A stretch of 26,446 nt of DNA from Bacteroidales bacterium M2 (GCA_001689415.1 LUJM01000058.1:1-26446); one strand, 5' to 3'. Positions 15,024-23,673 are shown, counted from the first letter of the stretch. Numbers and translations: made by a program. Notes: generated by a model from the sequence alone, not told the origin.

Positions 15024-15396
15024 CAAAACACTATTATCGTGTAGGATAATTACATTGCCTTGGCAATTTGACAGCCTCGCATCGCGCGGATGTCAAAAGC
15101 AATGGGACGGCTCTTTATCCATTTCGACAATCATATAACTGTGTCCCGTCTGCAGTAAATATCGTCGGCATCCAAAATGCCGGGCATATTTATGCAGTTA
15201 TATGAACTCATTAATCACAACACTTCTTCTATTTTTCCCGCATTATAGTCGCTCGGTCAACCGTAGCGGCTCGGTGACGTATATACCCACTTTTCATATT
15301 TGAAAAGACCAAGATATCACTTAAACCATGACAACTTCAGCGGGCTCGAAAAGCCCGGCAGGTGCTGGGGCCGACATCCTTCAGCACCTTTCTTTT
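15024..15396 (+). ncRNA. Putative structured non-coding RNA, about 370 nt
   Basis: The unit has its own promoter and ends at its own terminator, with no plausible ORF. Paired elements include CATTGC/GCAATG (15053-15058, 15099-15104) enclosing TTGACA/TGTCAA (15068-15073, 15091-15096); a long hairpin from CATATAACTG (15132-15141) to CAGTTATATG (15195-15204) with inner stems TAAATAT/ATATTTA and CGGCAT/ATGCCG; and CGGGCT/AGCCCG (15341-15357). I see no tmRNA, RNase P or SRP signatures. A 6S-like RNA or a Bacteroidales-specific RNA is possible. It fills most of a gene-free stretch of 549 nt. Confidence 0.5.
15360..15396 (+). terminator. Intrinsic terminator of the putative RNA
   Basis: AGGTGCTG (15360-15367) pairs with CAGCACCT (15382-15389), followed by TTCTTTTG. 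It is preceded by a second GC-rich hairpin at 15341-15357. Confidence 0.75.
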
Positions 15397-15444
15397 GCAA
15401 TCTCAGACAGGGGCAGCAGACTATTAAAAACAGTTAATAGCCTG

Positions 15445-15472
15445 TGTGTTTCGTTTTTTTAAGCTATCTTTG
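15445..15472 (+). promoter_or_regulatory. Promoter of the PorT-like gene
   Basis: TATCTTTG at 15465-15472 matches the -7 consensus; TGTG at 15445-15448 is a weak -33 element. A start near 15479 gives a leader of about 27 nt before ATG 15506, separate from the RNA unit upstream. Confidence 0.55.
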
Positions 15473-15505
15473 CCCTGTTAAACCCGAAATTACAAAAATC
15501 TCAAT

Positions 15506-16144
15506 ATGAAACGCTTCCGCGCACTGTTGCTCGCACTCCTCACCACAATCGCTATTTTGCCCGCCGCGGCACAGTTCAGATACGCGCCTGTAGTCGGTGT
15601 GAATATCAGCGACCTTAAATTCAAGCAAGACCTTTTCGCCGTAAAGCAGTTGGTGGGATTCCAGCTCGGTGTTCAGGGCGAACTCATGTTCCCGGGTATC
15701 GGATTCGGTATGGACTTTGCTCTGCTGTACAATCAAATGGGTGCTAAAACAAACATCGGCAGCCGCCCCGTATGGGCTGTCGACGGTTTCGGAAACGAAC
15801 GAGTAACTCTACACTCTCTTCAGATTCCTGTACATGTCCGTTTCAAATGGACTCGTATGAACGGCCTCGAAGACTATATCGCACCTTTCGTATACGGCGG
15901 TCCTGACTTCGGTATTCTCGTTGGCCACAGCCGCATCAAAGGAAATGACGATGTGAAAAACCCTTATAGGTATTCCGGAGGCGACCTCGGCCTTACTGCC
16001 GGCGGCGGTTTCGAATTATGGAAACGCTGGCAGGTGTCGCTACAGTACACATGGGGTATGACCTATCTGCTTAAAACACGAAAGCTCGACAACCTGAGCG
16101 CTCGCAACCGCCAGTGGGCTGTTCGCGTGGCTTACTTTTTCTAA
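15506..16144 (+). CDS. PorT-like outer-membrane beta-barrel protein
   Basis: The product is 212 aa with a signal peptide (MKRFRALLLALLTTIAILPAAA, cleavage near residue 22). The mature chain starts QFRYAPVVGVNISDL, typical of the eight-stranded PorT-like/outer-membrane beta-barrel family in Bacteroidota, and continues with strands such as GFQLGVQGELMF, FGMDFALLYNQMGAKT and LQIPVHVRFKW. It ends in AVRVAYFF, a classic terminal aromatic signal for outer-membrane insertion. The function within this broad family cannot be given. Monocistronic, between its own promoter and a strong terminator. Confidence 0.85.
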   Translation: MKRFRALLLALLTTIAILPAAAQFRYAPVVGVNISDLKFKQDLFAVKQLVGFQLGVQGELMFPGIGFGMDFALLYNQMGAKTNIGSRPVWAVDGFGNERVTLHSLQIPVHVRFKWTRMNGLEDYIAPFVYGGPDFGILVGHSRIKGNDDVKNPYRYSGGDLGLTAGGGFELWKRWQVSLQYTWGMTYLLKTRKLDNLSARNRQWAVRVAYFF

Positions 16145-16190
16145 GTTTAGTTGAGAGGTGAGAGTTTAGATATTAGCACTCATCTAAAAA
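16145..16190. repeat. Degenerate trace of the heptad repeat after the PorT-like gene
   Basis: TTTAGTTGAGAGGTGAGAG followed by TTTAGATATTAGCACTCATC resembles the left arm and start of the core of the 10351 and 23482 elements (TTTAGATAATAGCTTCATC in copy B). The right arm is missing or decayed. Confidence 0.4.
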
Positions 16191-16211
16191 GACATCCCAA
16201 ATCCAAGATAT

Positions 16212-16252
16212 AGCACCCGCTTGGCAGTAGTCTGCCAAGCGGGTGCTTTTTG
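16212..16252 (+). terminator. Strong intrinsic terminator
   Basis: A perfect 16-bp stem (16212-16227 with 16232-16247) and 4-nt loop TAGT is followed by TTTTTG. It ends the PorT-like transcript. Confidence 0.9.
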
Positions 16253-16302
16253 TAACTACATAAATTTTATTTTGAGCAAAAACATATTAAGCCAACAGAT
16301 TG

Positions 16303-16334
16303 TTTGCCTATGTGGTGTATTTGTGCTACATTTG
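16303..16334 (+). promoter_or_regulatory. Promoter of the acyl-CoA synthetase
   Basis: TTTG (16303-16306) and TACATTTG (16327-16334) are separated by exactly 20 bases, a full consensus match. The leader to ATG 16408 would be about 65 nt. Confidence 0.75.
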
Positions 16335-16407
16335 CAGCAATTACACATGTATACTTGGAATTTTGCTCCCATACGGAAGCATTTTACAAACTGACTTAGA
16401 ATACATT

Positions 16408-18081
16408 ATGCTTGAACGTTTCTTAAAGCAAACCGGATTTGTTTCTTACGACGACTTCATGGAACATTTCGAACTGAAAGTGCCCGAAAATTTCAATTTC
16501 GGCTATGATGTCGTCGATGTGTGGGCTGAGCAGGCTCCAGATAAAGTATGCCTTACCTGGGCCAACGAACACGGCGACAGGCGCAGTTTTACCTTTGCCG
16601 ACATCAAAGCCGAAACCGACTATACAGCTTCATTTTTAGCATCTTTAGGTATTGGCCGAGGCGACAGAGTGATGCTGATGCTAAAACGGCGCTACCAGTT
16701 CTGGTTTGCAATTATAGCCCTCCACAAACTGGGGGCTGTAGCCATACCCGCCACACACCTGCTGATGCCCCACGACATAGCATACCGCTGCAACAAAGCT
16801 CACATCAAAGCCATAATCGCTGCCGGAGAAGAGCAGATAACGGCGCACATCGATGCCGCCATGCCACAATGTCCCACGGTTGAAGCCCGCATTTCTACCG
16901 GCCCGAGCCTACCCGAAGGCTGGCTCGACTTCGACAGCGGCATCGAGGCCGCAGCGCCATTTGTACGCCCCGAAATTGTAAATACAAATACCGACATTTC
17001 GCTGCTCTACTTCACCTCGGGCACTACCGGCGAGCCCAAAATGGTGGCTCACGATTTCACTTATCCGCTCGGACACATTATCACAGCTTCGTGCTGGCAC
17101 GACCTGCGCGAGACCGACCGACACCTCACCATTGCCGACACCGGCTGGGGCAAGGCGGTATGGGGCAAACTATACGGACAGTGGATTGCCGGGGCGGATG
17201 TTTTCGTTTACGACTACGATAAATTCGTGCCGGCCGACATTCTGCGCATTCTCTCCGACAACCATATAACTACATTTTGCGCACCACCGACGGTATTTCG
17301 ATTCCTCATCCGCGAGGACGTGAGCCGCTACGATCTAAAGGCCTTGCGCCACTGCACAATAGCAGGCGAGGCTCTCAACCCCTCGGTATTCGAAGAATGG
17401 AAATGGCTCACAGGTCTAAGCCTTATGGAAGGCTTCGGTCAGACCGAAACCACCCTTACCATAGGCACCTACCCATGGGTAGAGCCTCGACCCGGTTCAA
17501 TGGGCAAGAAGGGGCCGCTGTACGATATCGACCTGGTAGACCTCGAAGGAAATCCCGTGCCCGACGGCCACGAGGGCGAAATTGTGATACACATCGACCA
17601 CAAGCGCCCCACCGGACTATTCCGCGAATACCTCGACGACCCCAATACTACAGCCCAAGCAATGCACGACGGACTATACCACACCGGCGACGTTGCGATT
17701 CGCGACCACGACGGATATTACTGGTTCGTAGGACGCACCGACGACGTAATCAAATCATCGGGCTACCGCATCGGCCCATTCGAGGTCGAAAGTGCATTGA
17801 TGAAGCATCCGGCGGTGGTAGAATGTGCGATAACAGGTGTTCCCGACCAAATACGCGGCCAGATTATCAAGGCCACGATAGTACTGGCGGAGGAATACCG
17901 CGACAAGGACCGCGACGCTTTGGCAAAGGAGATACAGGATTTTGTAAAGCAGGCAACTGCTCCATACAAGTATCCGAGAATCGTAGAGTTTGTCGACGAA
18001 CTGCCAAAGACCATTAGCGGCAAAATACGCCGTGTGGCACTGCGACAGACATACAAGAGCCGCAATAATCCCGATGTATAG
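16408..18081 (+). CDS. AMP-forming acyl-CoA synthetase (medium-chain ACSM-like)
   Basis: The product is 557 aa from ATG 16408; a TTG at 16300 in the same frame overlaps the promoter and is rejected. Adenylate-forming motifs are complete: TSGTTGEPK (203-211), EGFGQTE (341-347), YHTGD (424-428), GYRIGPFEVES (452-462) and the adenylation lysine K539 in PKTISGK. The segment with ADTGWGKAVWGKLYGQW resembles the medium-chain acyl-CoA synthetase branch. It activates a carboxylate to acyl-AMP and then acyl-CoA in the cytoplasm; short, branched or aromatic acids are all possible substrates. Monocistronic by promoter evidence, 116 nt before asnS. Confidence 0.88.
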   Translation: MLERFLKQTGFVSYDDFMEHFELKVPENFNFGYDVVDVWAEQAPDKVCLTWANEHGDRRSFTFADIKAETDYTASFLASLGIGRGDRVMLMLKRRYQFWFAIIALHKLGAVAIPATHLLMPHDIAYRCNKAHIKAIIAAGEEQITAHIDAAMPQCPTVEARISTGPSLPEGWLDFDSGIEAAAPFVRPEIVNTNTDISLLYFTSGTTGEPKMVAHDFTYPLGHIITASCWHDLRETDRHLTIADTGWGKAVWGKLYGQWIAGADVFVYDYDKFVPADILRILSDNHITTFCAPPTVFRFLIREDVSRYDLKALRHCTIAGEALNPSVFEEWKWLTGLSLMEGFGQTETTLTIGTYPWVEPRPGSMGKKGPLYDIDLVDLEGNPVPDGHEGEIVIHIDHKRPTGLFREYLDDPNTTAQAMHDGLYHTGDVAIRDHDGYYWFVGRTDDVIKSSGYRIGPFEVESALMKHPAVVECAITGVPDQIRGQIIKATIVLAEEYRDKDRDALAKEIQDFVKQATAPYKYPRIVEFVDELPKTISGKIRRVALRQTYKSRNNPDV

Positions 18082-18134
18082 GCCCTAAACCGCTTTTTAA
18101 AGCCCGATAACACATTAGCAAAAAACAAGTTGAG

Positions 18135-18166
18135 TTTGCGAAACTTTAATTTTTTGACTATATTTG
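18135..18166 (+). promoter_or_regulatory. Promoter of asnS
   Basis: TTTG (18135-18138) and TATATTTG (18159-18166) with a 20-base spacer match the Bacteroidota consensus completely. The start near 18173 lies about 25 nt before ATG 18198. Confidence 0.75.
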
Positions 18167-18197
18167 CGGTTCGAAAAGAAAAACGACACTAACAACG

Positions 18198-19586
18198 ATG
18201 AAAAGAACAAAGATAAGCGATATCTTCGACCCGGCGCTGATTGGCTCCGAGGTAGACGTGAAAGGCTGGGTTCGCACCCGCCGAGGCAACAAAAACGTAC
18301 AGTTCGTGGCTCTCAACGATGGTTCGACGGTGCGCAATCTGCAGATTGTATTCGACCTCTCGCGTTTCAGCGACGAGGAACTCAAAGCCGTTACCACCGG
18401 CTCTTCGATACATGTGACCGGACAACTCGTTGAGTCTATGGGTAAAGGCCAGACATGCGAGGTACAGGCCGATACTCTCGAAATATACGGCACTGCCGAC
18501 CCCGAGACCTACCCCCTGCAGAAGAAAGGACATACAATGGAGTTCCTGCGCGAAAAGGCTCACCTGCGTCCTCGTACCGCTACTTTCGGCGCTATCCTGC
18601 GCATCCGTAGCGCCCTCGCTTTCGCTATCCACAAGTTCTTCAACGACAAAGGTTTCTTCTATCTGCACACTCCTCTCATCACAGGCAGTGACTGCGAAGG
18701 CGCCGGCGCTATGTTCCAGGTAACAACCCTGCCACTCAACGACCTTCCACGCACCGAAGACGGCGCTATCGACTATAGCGAAGACTTCTTCGGCCGCCCA
18801 ACCGCCCTCACTGTGAGCGGTCAGCTCGAAGGCGAGCTCGGCGCAACAGCCCTTGGTGCAATCTACACCTTCGGCCCCACATTCCGCGCAGAGCGTTCGT
18901 TTACCCCGCGCCACCTTTCAGAGTTCTGGATGATCGAGCCTGAAATGGCTTTCTACGATATCACCGACAATATGGACCTAGCCGAGGAATTCGTAAAATA
19001 CTGCATACAGTATGTACTCGACCACTGCCGCGACGATATCGACTTCCTATCTGAGCACTTCGACCACGAACTCGTAGAGCGAATGGAGTTTGTTCTCCAC
19101 AACGATTTCGTGCGCCTCACCTACACCGAGGGCATCGAAATCCTGAAAGCTTCGGGCCAGAAATTCGAAGTTCCCGTTGAATGGGGCATCGACCTCCAGA
19201 GCGAGCACGAGCGCTACCTGGTAGAGCAGCACTTCCGCAAGCCCGTTATCCTCACCGACTATCCCAAGGATATCAAGGCCTTCTATATGAAGCAAAACGA
19301 CGACGGCCGCACCGTTCGCGCCATGGACGTTCTCTTCCCCAAAATCGGCGAAATCATCGGCGGTAGCGAGCGCGAAGCCGACTACAACAAACTCCTCGCT
19401 CGTATCGAAGAACTCAATATACCGATGAAAGATATGTGGTGGTACCTCGACACCCGCCGCTTCGGCACTGTGCCCCACTCGGGCTTCGGCCTCGGATTCG
19501 AGCGCCTGATGCTCTTCGTTACCGGCATGGCAAACATCCGCGACGTAATCCCCTTCCCCCGCACCCCCAACAACGCAGAATTCTAA
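18198..19586 (+). CDS. asnS: Asparaginyl-tRNA synthetase
   Basis: The product is 462 aa, close to the usual length. The N-terminal OB fold (VDVKGWVRTRRGNKNVQFVAL) binds the anticodon, and the class II core shows motif 2 as FGPTFRAERS followed by EFWMIEPE, and motif 3 as GFGLGFERLMLFVTG near the C-terminus. The ending RDVIPFPRTPNNAEF is typical of AsnS and distinguishes it from AspRS. It charges tRNA-Asn with asparagine in the cytoplasm. Nothing is missing, and it is followed by its own terminator. Confidence 0.96.
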   Translation: MKRTKISDIFDPALIGSEVDVKGWVRTRRGNKNVQFVALNDGSTVRNLQIVFDLSRFSDEELKAVTTGSSIHVTGQLVESMGKGQTCEVQADTLEIYGTADPETYPLQKKGHTMEFLREKAHLRPRTATFGAILRIRSALAFAIHKFFNDKGFFYLHTPLITGSDCEGAGAMFQVTTLPLNDLPRTEDGAIDYSEDFFGRPTALTVSGQLEGELGATALGAIYTFGPTFRAERSFTPRHLSEFWMIEPEMAFYDITDNMDLAEEFVKYCIQYVLDHCRDDIDFLSEHFDHELVERMEFVLHNDFVRLTYTEGIEILKASGQKFEVPVEWGIDLQSEHERYLVEQHFRKPVILTDYPKDIKAFYMKQNDDGRTVRAMDVLFPKIGEIIGGSEREADYNKLLARIEELNIPMKDMWWYLDTRRFGTVPHSGFGLGFERLMLFVTGMANIRDVIPFPRTPNNAEF

Positions 19587-19608
19587 GCTCCAATACAGTA
19601 AAAACGAC

Positions 19609-19645
19609 AAAGCGCCACGGATTGCCGTGGCGCTTTATCGTTTTC
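19609..19645 (+). terminator. Intrinsic terminator of asnS
   Basis: AAAGCGCCACGG (19609-19620) pairs perfectly with CCGTGGCGCTTT (19625-19636) over a 4-nt loop; outer CGA/TCG extend the stem and TTTTCG follows. Confidence 0.8.
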
Positions 19646-19677
19646 GAAGAGCCTCTCTATTTTGTCACTCTAAAAAG

Positions 19678-19770
19678 CGGACAGCGGACAAGGTTGTCCG
19701 TTTTCGGACAATCGGCATCTTTGCTCCCACCTGATTTGCAGGCGCTTGCGTTTTTGGCACGATTATTACT
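19678..19770 (+). promoter_or_regulatory. Probable sigma-54 promoter with upstream CGGACA sites
   Basis: TGGCAC (19755-19760), five bases, then TTACT (19766-19770) match the -24/-12 sigma-54 consensus TGGCAC-N5-TTGCW with one mismatch. Upstream lie four half-sites: CGGACA at 19678 and 19685, TTGTCCG at 19694, and CGGACAA at 19705. The last two form an 18-bp palindrome, TTGTCCGTTTTCGGACAA (19694-19711), which could bind an NtrC-type activator dimer. Start predicted near 19782, about 20 nt before ATG 19803. No TAnnTTTG box was found in good position, which supports the alternative promoter. Confidence 0.6.
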
Positions 19771-19802
19771 TAATATATACAGAAACCAAATAAAGTACTA
19801 CA

Positions 19803-22103
19803 ATGAAGCATTTATCTCTATTCCTATTGTTCATCCTGTCGCTTGCAATTCACACGGTAAATGCAAGGGTTATAAAGGGACGAGTTTTTTCTGCTGTCGA
19901 CACTACCGTTGTCGAGGGGGCGGATTGCAGGTTGTTGTCGGGCGATAAGCTGGTGAATTCATGGCGGTCGAATGTCGACGGCACTTTTGCCGTTGCAAGC
20001 GACGACAAGGGCACGCTCAAGCTCGAAGTAGTGAAGATTGGGTTTTCGACTACTGAGATTTTGATCAAAGGCGGCTCTAACGATGTAAACCTCGGCCAGG
20101 TATTCCTCGAAAAGAGTGTGGAGCTAAAAGAGGTATCCGTAACCGCCAACCAGGTGGTACAATCGCGAGGGCGCACAATCGTATACCCCTCGGCCTCGGA
20201 AGTAAAGGCATCGTCGACCTCGATAGAGCTGTTTCAAAAGCTCCCTATGCCCGGACTTGTCATCAATCCGATACACCAGACCATGTCGGTCGACGGCGGA
20301 GCGCCGTATATCCTCATCAACGGCAGGCCCGCATCGATGAGCGAGGTAAACAGCCTCTCGCCCAAGGACATTGAGAAAATAGAATTTTCACGTATTACTC
20401 CAGCCCGCTATGCCGACAAGGGCTGCCGCGGATTTATCGACATCATACTGAAAAAACGCGACGACGGCGGCAGCATCTACGCCTATGGCCGTAGCGCGGT
20501 CAACACCGCTTTTGTCGATGCAAATTTGAGAGCTTCGTACCACCAGGGACCCTCGCAATTCTCTTTATTCTACGTGCCTTCGTGGAGGAATTATCAAAGG
20601 GTATATGACAATGAAACAAGAAGTCTCATTGCCCCCGATTTTAAGATAGATCTCGAGAGCCACGACCGCAACCCCTTCAACTACTTCTTCAATAACATAA
20701 ACTTTAAATATGACTACAGCCCGAGCCTGAACACACTGTTCTCGGCCACATTCTCAGCCTCTCCGAGCAGCAACAAAAGCCGTTCGATAGCCGATTATTC
20801 CGATTCCTACCTTGGCGAATACGACAGTTATAGCAAGACTAAGAGCAATGACTTCAGCCCCTCGCTCGATTTATTCTTCCGTCGCAATTTCAACGATAAA
20901 AACTCTATCGAAATACAGCTTGTGGGTACATTGAACTCGAGCAACTACATCCGCGACAACGACTACCTATATCCCGACGGCACGGAACAGACATACTCGA
21001 CCAACGCCGACAGCCACCGCCGCTCGCTGATTTCAGAGATTAACTATACTCACACCTTCAGTGACAAGACACAGTTGTCGGGCGGATTCCAAAATACAAT
21101 CTCGCACAGCAAGAACACCTACATTGACTCGAACTATAAGCCGATTCTGACCGAAAACAACAACTATATCTTTGCCAACCTTGGCCAGTCTATCGGCAGC
21201 AAGCTATATATGTCGCTTTCGACAGGCCTGAAAATGTATTGGATCGAAAACGACAATAACAAGCGTCATTTTATCCGCAACCTCTCGAGGGCGCAGCTAA
21301 CGTGGTACATCAATCAGAAATGGGTGATGATGGGCGCTTTTGTCTACACACCTTCGATACCCTCGCTTTCGGCGCTTACCGATTATCCGCAACAGATATC
21401 TCCCTATTTCATATCTAATGGTAATCCCGACCTCAAAGTGTCAGAAAATTTCACTTACAACATCGGTGTCACCTACAGATACAAAAAATTCAATGCATCG
21501 TACTTTGCAGCATATGTCGACAATAAAAACAGTGTAATCAGTGATATAACCTATATGGGCGACCACTTGTTTTTATCACAGATGGTAAATGCACGTTACA
21601 ACAGGACATTTGCCAATAGGATGTCATTTCAAATCAATGGTATATACGGCTTTGGCGCCAATCTGAACCTGAATCTCGACAGCTATCATACCGCGGGCAA
21701 CGGCTGGTCGCACCACCTCACATCTTTCGACGCCAACTTCTCGGTGTGGTGGAACAAGGGACCGATTACCATTTCGTATTGGCGCACGATTCCCGGCAAA
21801 TATCTCAGCGGGCACACAGCCGGCAAAGGCGAAAACGGCGATGCAATTCAGGTGCAGTACAAACCAAACAAGCATTGGACCTTGGGGGCAAGCTGGATGT
21901 ATATGTTCGAAACAAAAGGCACGCAATACCCGGCATGGGACTACTCTCTTGTCAGCCCGAACTACCGCGAACGCTATATCAAAGACAACGGCAATATGGT
22001 AGTACTGTCGGCAGTATATACCGCCGATTTCGGCTCGATATTCCGCTCGGCACGCCGAAGCCTCAACAATTCAGACAACGGCTCATCGCTGCTGAAATTG
22101 TAA
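19803..22103 (+). CDS. TonB-receptor-like outer-membrane beta-barrel protein
   Basis: The product is 766 aa. A signal peptide (residues 1-21, ending VNA) is followed by a carboxypeptidase-regulatory-like beta domain (about 22-103, VIKGRVFSAVDTTVVEGA), a plug-like domain (about 106-215, with LKEVSVTANQV, ILINGRPASMSEVNSL and GFIDIILKK) and a long barrel with many Tyr/Asn-rich strands. This is the OMP_b-brl_3 type common in Bacteroidota, related to TonB-dependent receptors but usually with no SusD partner; none is present here. Ligand unknown. The probable sigma-54 promoter suggests induction by a specific envelope or nutrient signal. Confidence 0.85.
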   Translation: MKHLSLFLLFILSLAIHTVNARVIKGRVFSAVDTTVVEGADCRLLSGDKLVNSWRSNVDGTFAVASDDKGTLKLEVVKIGFSTTEILIKGGSNDVNLGQVFLEKSVELKEVSVTANQVVQSRGRTIVYPSASEVKASSTSIELFQKLPMPGLVINPIHQTMSVDGGAPYILINGRPASMSEVNSLSPKDIEKIEFSRITPARYADKGCRGFIDIILKKRDDGGSIYAYGRSAVNTAFVDANLRASYHQGPSQFSLFYVPSWRNYQRVYDNETRSLIAPDFKIDLESHDRNPFNYFFNNINFKYDYSPSLNTLFSATFSASPSSNKSRSIADYSDSYLGEYDSYSKTKSNDFSPSLDLFFRRNFNDKNSIEIQLVGTLNSSNYIRDNDYLYPDGTEQTYSTNADSHRRSLISEINYTHTFSDKTQLSGGFQNTISHSKNTYIDSNYKPILTENNNYIFANLGQSIGSKLYMSLSTGLKMYWIENDNNKRHFIRNLSRAQLTWYINQKWVMMGAFVYTPSIPSLSALTDYPQQISPYFISNGNPDLKVSENFTYNIGVTYRYKKFNASYFAAYVDNKNSVISDITYMGDHLFLSQMVNARYNRTFANRMSFQINGIYGFGANLNLNLDSYHTAGNGWSHHLTSFDANFSVWWNKGPITISYWRTIPGKYLSGHTAGKGENGDAIQVQYKPNKHWTLGASWMYMFETKGTQYPAWDYSLVSPNYRERYIKDNGNMVVLSAVYTADFGSIFRSARRSLNNSDNGSSLLKL

Positions 22104-22134
22104 CATAATCTGTCGGTTAGATAAACACATACGC

Positions 22135-22172
22135 AAAAATGCGGGCAAGGGGTTGACCTTGCCCGCATTTTT
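22135..22172. terminator. Bidirectional terminator between convergent genes
   Basis: A perfect 16-bp stem (AAAAATGCGGGCAAGG at 22135-22150, complement at 22157-22172) with a 6-nt loop has T-runs on both strands. It serves both the barrel gene (+) and the OmpA gene (minus). Confidence 0.9.
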
Positions 22173-22189
22173 AGCGATTATGAAAGAAA

Positions 22190-23332
22190 TTATTTGTTGG
22201 CAGATTCGAGGGTGCAGATGCTTACACGGTTCCAGCTTTCTTCTTCGAACATGTGTCCGATACCCTGACCTTCGGCCTGGATGCGGTCGGCTGAAATCTT
22301 ATATTTCTTGATAAGGGCCTCTTTCACAGCCTCGGCACGGTTCTTGGCCAGGCGGATGTTGAAGTCGAGATTACCGTCCTGCGAAGCGTAACCCTTGATT
22401 ACAACCTTCGAATCGGGATGATTCTTCATGTAATCGGCAATCATGGTTATATTAGGCATCTGGTCGGCAGTAATCTTATACGAACCGATGCGGAAGAATA
22501 CGAATCGTACGGAATTGTACTCGTTGTTGACTTCCTTTACAACCTTCGGAGCCTGGTTGCGGCACGAATCAAGCTGAGTAGCGAGAGCGTCGGCCTTAGC
22601 CTGCCACTGGTTGGCATTTGCTACGCTTGCGTCGAGTGAGCCTCGAAGCTCGTTGATCTGTGAGTTGAGGGCATCGACCTGGGCTGCATCATACGGACGT
22701 ACGCAGGGGAAACCGTCGCCAAAGCGGTAGTTTACGCTGGCAAGGAGATTGAAACTTGCCTGGTTGATGTTATAGCCGGTTACACTCTGCTTGAAGTCTC
22801 CGTTCATATTCCATATGATTGAAGGTTTAAGCGCGAAGGTAACATGCTCGCTGACATTGAAGTTGAAATTGAGGCCAACCTTCGTTGCGAAGTAGTTCCA
22901 GTCGTCAAGACCGTCGCTCTTGGCATAGTAGTCATGTCCCCAACCGGCACCCACAAGGGCTTCGATTGTAAACGGACGTATGCCACAGGGGTATCCACCG
23001 AATAGATTGAAGAGGTCGGCAGTACCGTATACGCCCACATAGGAGTTATCGAACGCCGTGCTCGAGTGAGCGTGGCCTCTCCACGACGAGGTATTCACGG
23101 CGAATAGACCTTCAACACCGGCACCGAATACCGGAGTAATCTGCTTGCCGATATGCAAGCCTGCAGCGCCGCGCATCGAGCCGAAGAATGCGTTATGGCT
23201 CATCGGGGTGGTAACACCACCGTCGAGACCGATTGTTACGTTGTCAAAGAATGAGGGTGACTCTACCACTTGCGCATTGGCGGCTGTGGTCAGCGATGCA
23301 AGGGCGATCGCTGCAATGAATGTCTTCTTCAT
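22190..23332 (-). CDS. OmpA-family outer-membrane protein
   Basis: The product is 380 aa from ATG 23332, which gives a clean signal peptide (MKKTFIAAIALASLTTAANA); the frame opens earlier at 23404 but adds only a charged stretch. An N-terminal eight-stranded barrel spans about 22-205. A short coiled coil follows (about 215-260, DALNSQINELRGSLD), then a C-terminal OmpA domain (about 272-380) with VVIKGYASQDG and NIRLAKNRAEAVKEAL, which binds the peptidoglycan diaminopimelate. It probably ties the outer membrane to the cell wall. Convergent with the barrel gene and divergent from the transporter gene. Confidence 0.88.
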   Translation of the reverse strand: MKKTFIAAIALASLTTAANAQVVESPSFFDNVTIGLDGGVTTPMSHNAFFGSMRGAAGLHIGKQITPVFGAGVEGLFAVNTSSWRGHAHSSTAFDNSYVGVYGTADLFNLFGGYPCGIRPFTIEALVGAGWGHDYYAKSDGLDDWNYFATKVGLNFNFNVSEHVTFALKPSIIWNMNGDFKQSVTGYNINQASFNLLASVNYRFGDGFPCVRPYDAAQVDALNSQINELRGSLDASVANANQWQAKADALATQLDSCRNQAPKVVKEVNNEYNSVRFVFFRIGSYKITADQMPNITMIADYMKNHPDSKVVIKGYASQDGNLDFNIRLAKNRAEAVKEALIKKYKISADRIQAEGQGIGHMFEEESWNRVSICTLESANK

Positions 23333-23673
23333 AATATGAAATGTTTTTTCGTGTTTTAATATTTGAAACGTGTCGCAAGCGGAGCTTTTCAAGCGGCGCT
23401 TCACTATTCACAACAATATGCATCATATGAATGTTCAAAATACATGCTAAAGATAAAAATATCGTTACCTTTGCGGGGGATGTTTAGAACTTAGTTGATA
23501 TTAGAACTTAGAACTTAGTTTAGAGTTTAGCAGTTACCAATTAGAAGTTCATTTAGGGTTGGGTTAGATGAAGCTATTATCTAAACTCTCAACTCTCAAC
23601 TAAGTTCTAATCTCAAACTCTCAACTAAGCTCTAATAACAACTAAGCTCTAAAAAACTAAAAACATATCAAGT
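23333..23673. promoter_or_regulatory. Divergent region between the OmpA and transporter genes
   Basis: On the + strand, TACCTTTG at 23466-23473 matches the -7 consensus; no good -33 is seen. It would give the transporter mRNA a leader of about 190 nt made largely of the heptad repeat. For the OmpA gene no full TAnnTTTG is found; the minus-strand TATCTTTA (read from 23455 to 23448) is the nearest match. Apart from these and the repeat nothing else is recognised. Confidence 0.4.
23482..23660. repeat. Heptad-based intergenic repeat, copy B (inverted relative to copy A)
   Basis: Left arm TTTAGAACTTAGTTGATA... and right arm CTAAACTCTCAACT...CTAAGTTCTAA are roughly self-complementary. The core carries TGAAGCTATT (23569-23578, complement of AATAGCTTCA in copy A) and GGGTTGGGTT. 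The segment 23511-23540 is the exact reverse complement of 10423-10452. The core is longer than in copy A. It occupies the leader of the transporter gene. Confidence 0.75.

Noticed and set aside
15024..15396. tmRNA, RNase P RNA or SRP RNA
   Set aside because: No tRNA-like ends or tag frame, no GAGGAAAGTCC-type core, and no SRP GGAAG/GCA loop are present.
17277..18017. 246-codon frame within the acyl-CoA synthetase gene
   Set aside because: An Arg/Pro-rich translation in a shifted frame of a conserved enzyme, typical of a GC-rich shadow frame.
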